From the NCBI GenBank assembly GCA_034696485.1, contig JAQIWT010001217.1:1-11876 (forward strand): a DNA stretch of 11,876 nt. The letters are read 5' to 3'. Origin of the DNA: Isohypsibius dastychi. Taxonomy: Eukaryota > Tardigrada > Eutardigrada > Parachela > Isohypsibiidae. The notes beneath the pieces are model-generated. The model searched no databases, was not told the origin of the DNA, and saw only the letters and a program-made list of their open reading frames with translations. Below are positions 8,563 through 11,876 of the stretch, in pieces. Numbering within the stretch: the first letter of the stretch is position 1; each line of letters starts with the position of its first letter. The position numbers were made by a program, and so were the translations under genes.

Positions 8563-8931
8563 ACTTGTAGCTTCAAGAACGTCCACTGTTTTCGGTTGGA
8601 CACACTCAAAGGAATTCGATGCACCATGCAGAAGGGCGAAGCGTTCATTGTGATCCAAATCGGTGAGAGTAGTGGAATATCAAATCAGGGAAATGTTCTG
8701 GCCTGGTTCTTCCGTACCGTACTTGTATTCTGCAGGAGCTGGGTTTCAAAGCAAACAACACGAAATTGCAAGGAAAAGACTTTGTCGAAATGTTTGTTCA
8801 AATGTGAGAAATTATTTCCTTACTTCTCTCCAGCGAATCTTTTTTTGAAATTGTTTCAGGTTGTCGAAGCTCTGAAAAAACGGCCAGTCAGCCATAGAGA
8901 TGCTTCTTGCAGCGCTGTGGCATTACTCGAG

Positions 8932-9421
8932 GTATAACTGATTGAAAACGGGACTCGGTTCAAATTTGACTCGGGATGGATTTGTAGAATGTGATGCGAG
9001 TGTTATGGATGGAAGAAGTTGTCAATCCGGAGCTTGTGGAGCCGTTTCGTAAAATTGGCGTAAAATTAGTTCTGAAAATAAGATTTGTGATCGAATTTGT
9101 AGGGATCAAAAACCCGATCTTGTTGGCTATAGCGATTCTGGAAAATCGTTTGGTGGAAGATACTTCCGGTCCAGCTCTGATGCCACCGATGTCAGTATTT
9201 TCCGAAACTTGTCTTCTCTCAAGTTTTCACCAGCTTTTCTGATCAATTATCTCTTGTTTTGCTTTAGTTTGTTAAGAGATCCTGTTTCGAAAAATTCCGT
9301 TCTATTGAGTCCGCTTTGTTTTCTAAAAAGAATTTGCTCAAAACCCGGATTTTTCATCTCATGTTAATTTTCCCTCAACTGGTATCTCGAACGAAAATTG
9401 GCAAATATTCTGTGTTTCCAG
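8932..9421 (+). other. Stretch where the ORC1 Walker B exon should lie
   Basis: ORC1 proteins have about 12-20 residues ending in a hydrophobic-hydrophobic-D-E motif between the two flanking exons. I searched all three plus frames here and found none. A GTATCT donor at 9382 and the acceptor at 9421 would define a 40-nt intron after LMLIFPQL, but that segment lacks D and E. A GxxxxGKS string near 9125-9148 (GYSDSGKS) is in the wrong order to be the Walker A. Confidence 0.5.
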
Positions 9422-9765
9422 ATGGATTGCCTCTATACGAAACGCCAGAAAGTCCTATACAATTTGATGGACTGGCCGCATCTCGCAGCTTCCCAGGTTG
9501 TGCTCATTTCCATTGTCAGCACGATGGACCTACCGGAAAGGATGTTTAATGCCTGAACTCAAAGCAGAATGGTGCGAAAGTTATCTGGCTTACAATTAGA
9601 AATTGCTTTTAACAGTTTCTTCGTTCTGCAACGTTTGAGTTTTTTCAGGGTGCGAAACGAATGACATTTCATCCATACACATCAAATCAGCTGGGAAAAC
9701 TTGTTCGATATTGTCTTATGGATATCGACTTGGATGAAGGAGCCATGCTTCTGGCAGCCAAAAGG

Positions 9766-10210
9766 GTCAGTTGAGAAAGATGACGAAATTTCATTCTCAG
9801 AAATCAGGAAAATGGCGCGTATCGAAGAGGGCGTATCAAAAATGAAAAAAAATTAGGGAATGTTTTTGCTGGAGGATGTATGCTAATATTTCAGGTTAAG
9901 AATAGTTAATTACTGCAACGCTAGGAATGTTTATCTGGAAATTGACGGTCGATCGGCGTTGTCCATTTTTCTACGTTTTGTTTCTGAGTCGATATTACTG
10001 TATTGTCGGTCTTTGTCTGCACCACCGCTCGGTTCATACATATCCGCATCTGGGCGACTTTGTTTTCTGACATTTATTGCAGCAATCATGTTTTTTTTAA
10101 CGATTATTCCTAAAATCACCTCGTGGTTTCTAACCGAAATTCACACATTTTTCTTCAGTTTGATAATTTTCCGGAAGTGGACTTTGACCTACCCGCTTTC
10201 TTTTTTTCAG
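9766..10210 (+). other. Intron of the ORC1 relic (445 nt)
   Basis: Donor GTCAGT after AAAAGG, acceptor TTTTTTTCAG. No exon or other feature is seen inside; a second acceptor-like TTTCAG ends at 9896 but is followed closely by stops. Confidence 0.75.
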
Positions 10211-10386
10211 GTTGCAGGGTTATCTGGATACGCACAACGAGTTCTTCATATTTGTAATCGAGCCAGGGATATCACTTTGAATCGAGATTCTCCAGTGCGA
10301 GAGAATGGAAGACTGAAAATTGTGATCAAGGATATTCTGGATGCTTGCGATGAGCTTGCTCAGTCACCCAAGTTTGTCTACATGAA

Positions 10387-10785
10387 GTGAGTTCCAATGC
10401 CGGAAAAGTAATGTTTTGCCCATTTTCCCAGTACTTTCATGCAAGAATTTTGTTCCTATTAATTTACGTACTTCAGCATTTTCGGATTTGACCATATGGA
10501 CTTTTTTATGTGGTTTTAAATTAAATATCGTTTTCTGTTATACCCTGATCTGTTGATGGCGAAATATTCATGTTATAAATTTGCTGTCATTTCGATGTAG
10601 TTTTTGAAGTAAAATAATTTGTATCTAATTCTGTTCAGTTTCGTAAATCATTTTGTAGCTGCGGATGTAGGTGCCCAGTTTCGATGAAATTTCTGTTTTT
10701 TTGGATTTCTTTTTCTTTTTTCGCGCTTTCTTTTCCTTTTTTTCTGTCGTCGTTGATTGTTTTCACAATTATTTTATTTTTTCAG
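10387..10785 (+). other. Intron of the ORC1 relic (399 nt)
   Basis: Donor GTGAGT after ACATGAA and acceptor TTTTTTCAG. Joining restores a Lys codon across the junction (AA plus G). AT-rich, nothing else seen. Confidence 0.8.
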
Positions 10786-11134
10786 GTCCGCTTCGACGCT
10801 CATTAAATGTTTTCTCCGAAGTATCGTGACGGAATACGAGCTGACCGGAGTGGAAGAAGCCAGACTGGATCGCGTTTTGGCCCATACACAAGAAGCCTTC
10901 CAGGACACCACTGACAAGGTCCCAAAGTTTGAGAAGGTTCCGGTCAGCACTTTGATGCAGATTGGTGACAAATTAATGGCGATGGAACTGATCTATGTGG
11001 AAACCAAAGCGGAAAACAGGTTTTTACGGCGTATTTCTTTGAACTGTAGCGTAGATGATGTTAAATTCGCGACAGCTCCCAAAGCCGTCGCTGAATAGTA
11101 TGAAGCTTGTTTTTATTTGTTGTTGATTTTTTGG

Positions 11135-11140
11135 AATAAG
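11135..11140 (+). terminator. Possible poly(A) signal of the ORC1 relic
   Basis: AATAAG lies 37 bases after the TAG stop. It is a one-base variant of AATAAA; the next canonical AATAAA on the plus strand is near 11563. Confidence 0.35.
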
Positions 11141-11153
11141 GTGGACTTTTTTA

Positions 11154-11402
11154 TTACGATTTATATGAACTTTGTATGGTTTCAAAAATAAGCTTTGCCT
11201 TCTTTTCATTTTTTACATTTTCCTGCTTGCTTGAATTGATAAAATTTTGACCTGAAATTCCGTCTCTGATGGGTTTTTTATTTCTTTTCTTATAATTTTC
11301 GGAAAGGCTGAGGTTCTCGAAATTTGAAGCGGTGGGACTTTGTTGATTATTTTCGGAACCGGAAGCGAATGATGAGCTGAGATTATGAATACTAGTTGTC
11401 AT
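11154..11402 (-). CDS. Small hypothetical ORF, 82 aa
   Basis: ATG in an AAAATG context at 11402, stop TAA at 11156-11154, with a canonical AATAAA at 11155-11150 overlapping the stop. The product is Ser/Asn-rich and disordered-looking at its N-terminus (MTTSIHNLSSSF), then Lys-rich (KKRNKKPIRDG). It is convergent with the ORC1 relic and would overlap its 3' UTR. An ORF of this size is common by chance in AT-rich DNA, so only the poly(A) signal argues for it. Confidence 0.25.
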   Translation of the reverse strand: MTTSIHNLSSSFASGSENNQQSPTASNFENLSLSENYKKRNKKPIRDGISGQNFINSSKQENVKNEKKAKLIFETIQSSYKS

Positions 11403-11701
11403 TTTGCGCTGGAGCTTGTGAAAGCATTCAAGAGTTCAGGCTGCCAGTCTTCGGATGAGTGTTTGTTTTTTCAAACTCTCTGTGTTGTATCAATGCCACT
11501 GTCCGTTCGCTCAGAAATATTATGCGATTTTTTGGTATTTTGAAACAGTGAATATAGACCAGAATAAACCGTAAGCGAAGCGAAGAACTAAATTATTCAT
11601 AAAAGTATCACTTTTTGCGCGATTTTTTTGAGCGTTTATTGTTGAGTGATAGGGTATCTGGTCCTAGTTTTTAAATCTTCTTTAACTCTTAGATGACTGA
11701 G
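11403..11701. other. Intergenic AT-rich sequence
   Basis: No ORF, repeat or RNA gene recognised. A canonical AATAAA (plus) occurs near 11563. Confidence 0.5.
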
Positions 11702-11718
11702 AGAGCCTTTTCGGCTCT
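11702..11718. repeat. Hairpin A, AGAGCC-TTTTC-GGCTCT
   Basis: Six-base-pair stem with a five-base loop. It is the exact reverse complement of 11859-11875, so it can fold alone or pair with its partner about 140 bases away. Confidence 0.8.
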
Positions 11719-11857
11719 ACGCTTTGGCAAAAAAATCGCTGCGGGCTAACTATGGTGAAATTGAAGATTTCTTTAAAACTCAGTGCCTTGATTTGGACAA
11801 AGTAACTTTTACCTTTTGAAATTTTGAAATCGGATGGTTGCCTGATTTTTTAGGACA

Positions 11858-11876
11858 CAGAGCCGAAAAGGCTCTG
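11858..11876. repeat. Hairpin B, CAGAGCC-GAAAA-GGCTCTG
   Basis: Seven-base-pair stem with a GAAAA loop, ending at the window edge. It is the inverted partner of 11702-11718. The pair could be terminal repeats of a small element cut by the window end. Confidence 0.8.

Larger units (their letters stand above)
8563..11098 (+). pseudogene. orc-1-like: ORC1-like replication initiator, ATPase core decayed, in-frame TGA
   Basis: Homologue of origin recognition complex subunit 1, the AAA+ ATPase of the nuclear complex that marks replication origins. Clear exons are 9422-9571 (LYNLMDWPHLAASQ, then STMDLPERM), 9649-9765 (GAKRMTFHPYTSNQL, start of the lid), 10211-10386 (lid helices, ICNRARDI) and 10786-11098 (winged helix, from CFLRSIVTEYELTGVEE to the terminal RISLNCSVDDV, then TAG). 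Introns are 9572-9648, 9766-10210 and 10387-10785, with AG acceptors after T-rich tracts. Upstream, 8736-8795 (NNTKLQGKDFVEMF) and 8860-8931 (VVEALKKRPVSHRD) fit the ORC1 stretch after Walker A, but 8796 is a poor donor. 8563-8662 may be an older, frameshifted exon. The DWP and TMDLPER motifs favour ORC1 over CDC6. Signs of decay: TGA at 9554-9556 where ORC1 has Arg, no Walker A or Walker B DE found, sensor-1 Asn to Ser (IVSTMD), sensor-2 Arg to Gln (SGYAQR). The C-terminal ~250 codons are otherwise open. ORC1 homology is certain; pseudogene status is likely. Confidence 0.86.

Noticed and set aside
9125-9148. GYSDSGKS, a GxxxxGKS pattern
   Set aside because: It falls after the post-Walker-A exons of ORC1, so the order is wrong; the flanking residues do not resemble the ORC1 P-loop.
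9959-10210. Plus-strand ORF upstream of the VAGLSGYAQR exon
   Set aside because: It is intron sequence read through; the TTTTTTTCAG acceptor at 10210 and ORC1 homology begin exactly where the match starts.
11702-11718. Histone mRNA 3' stem-loop
   Set aside because: The histone element is GGCTCT-loop-AGAGCC; here the strands are in the opposite order and no histone gene is present.

Overview
The window looks like a piece of a nematode nuclear genome, probably from a rhabditid-type worm. The evidence is short introns of 51-57 nt next to longer ones, splice acceptors of the TTTTTTCAG type, a local cluster of F-box genes, and an origin recognition complex subunit 1 (ORC1) gene split by nematode-like introns. 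No bacterial operon, rRNA, convincing tRNA or CRISPR array is present. The species cannot be named from the sequence.

Layout: the left and centre carry two minus-strand F-box genes that are direct tandem duplicates. The left copy has coding exons at 3056-3150, 1711-1791, 1016-1654 and 829-964. The right copy has them at 7989-8083, 7776-7856, 7086-7718 and 6921-7032. Exons 1 and 2 are exactly the same length in the two copies (95 and 81 nt) and all intron phases match. Homology extends beyond the coding exons on both sides, roughly 180-4625 against 6230-8375. The left copy is longer mainly because of two blocks: about 1.1 kb inside intron 1 and about 1.0 kb upstream of the start codon. The upstream block carries an ACGTACGT-rich minisatellite at 3461-4117. 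Between the copies lies about 1.5 kb of unique sequence with two unrecognised candidate ORFs on opposite strands (4973-5373 minus, 5578-6087 plus).

The right part, 8563-11098 plus, is an ORC1 homologue. The C-terminal half (end of the ATPase domain, helical lid, winged helix, true stop) is well preserved over four cleanly spliced exons. The ATPase core is not: no Walker A and no Walker B DE can be found, the sensor-1 Asn is Ser, the sensor-2 Arg is Gln, and an in-frame TGA stands where ORC1 has Arg. It is best read as a recent pseudogene or an ATPase-dead relic paralogue, unless the assembly is wrong there. It lies head to head with the right F-box gene. A small minus-strand ORF (11154-11402) converges on its 3' end, and the window closes with a pair of mutually inverted hairpins.

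The F-box genes probably encode substrate adaptors for SCF ubiquitin ligases. Nothing in the sequence links them functionally to the ORC1 relic. The most interesting points are the decayed ATPase centre of the ORC1 copy, a GC-AG intron of 57 nt (in frame) replacing a GT-AG intron in one F-box paralogue, a 44-nt stretch identical between otherwise diverged paralogues and containing TCACGTGA, and the minisatellite placed in the promoter region of only one paralogue.
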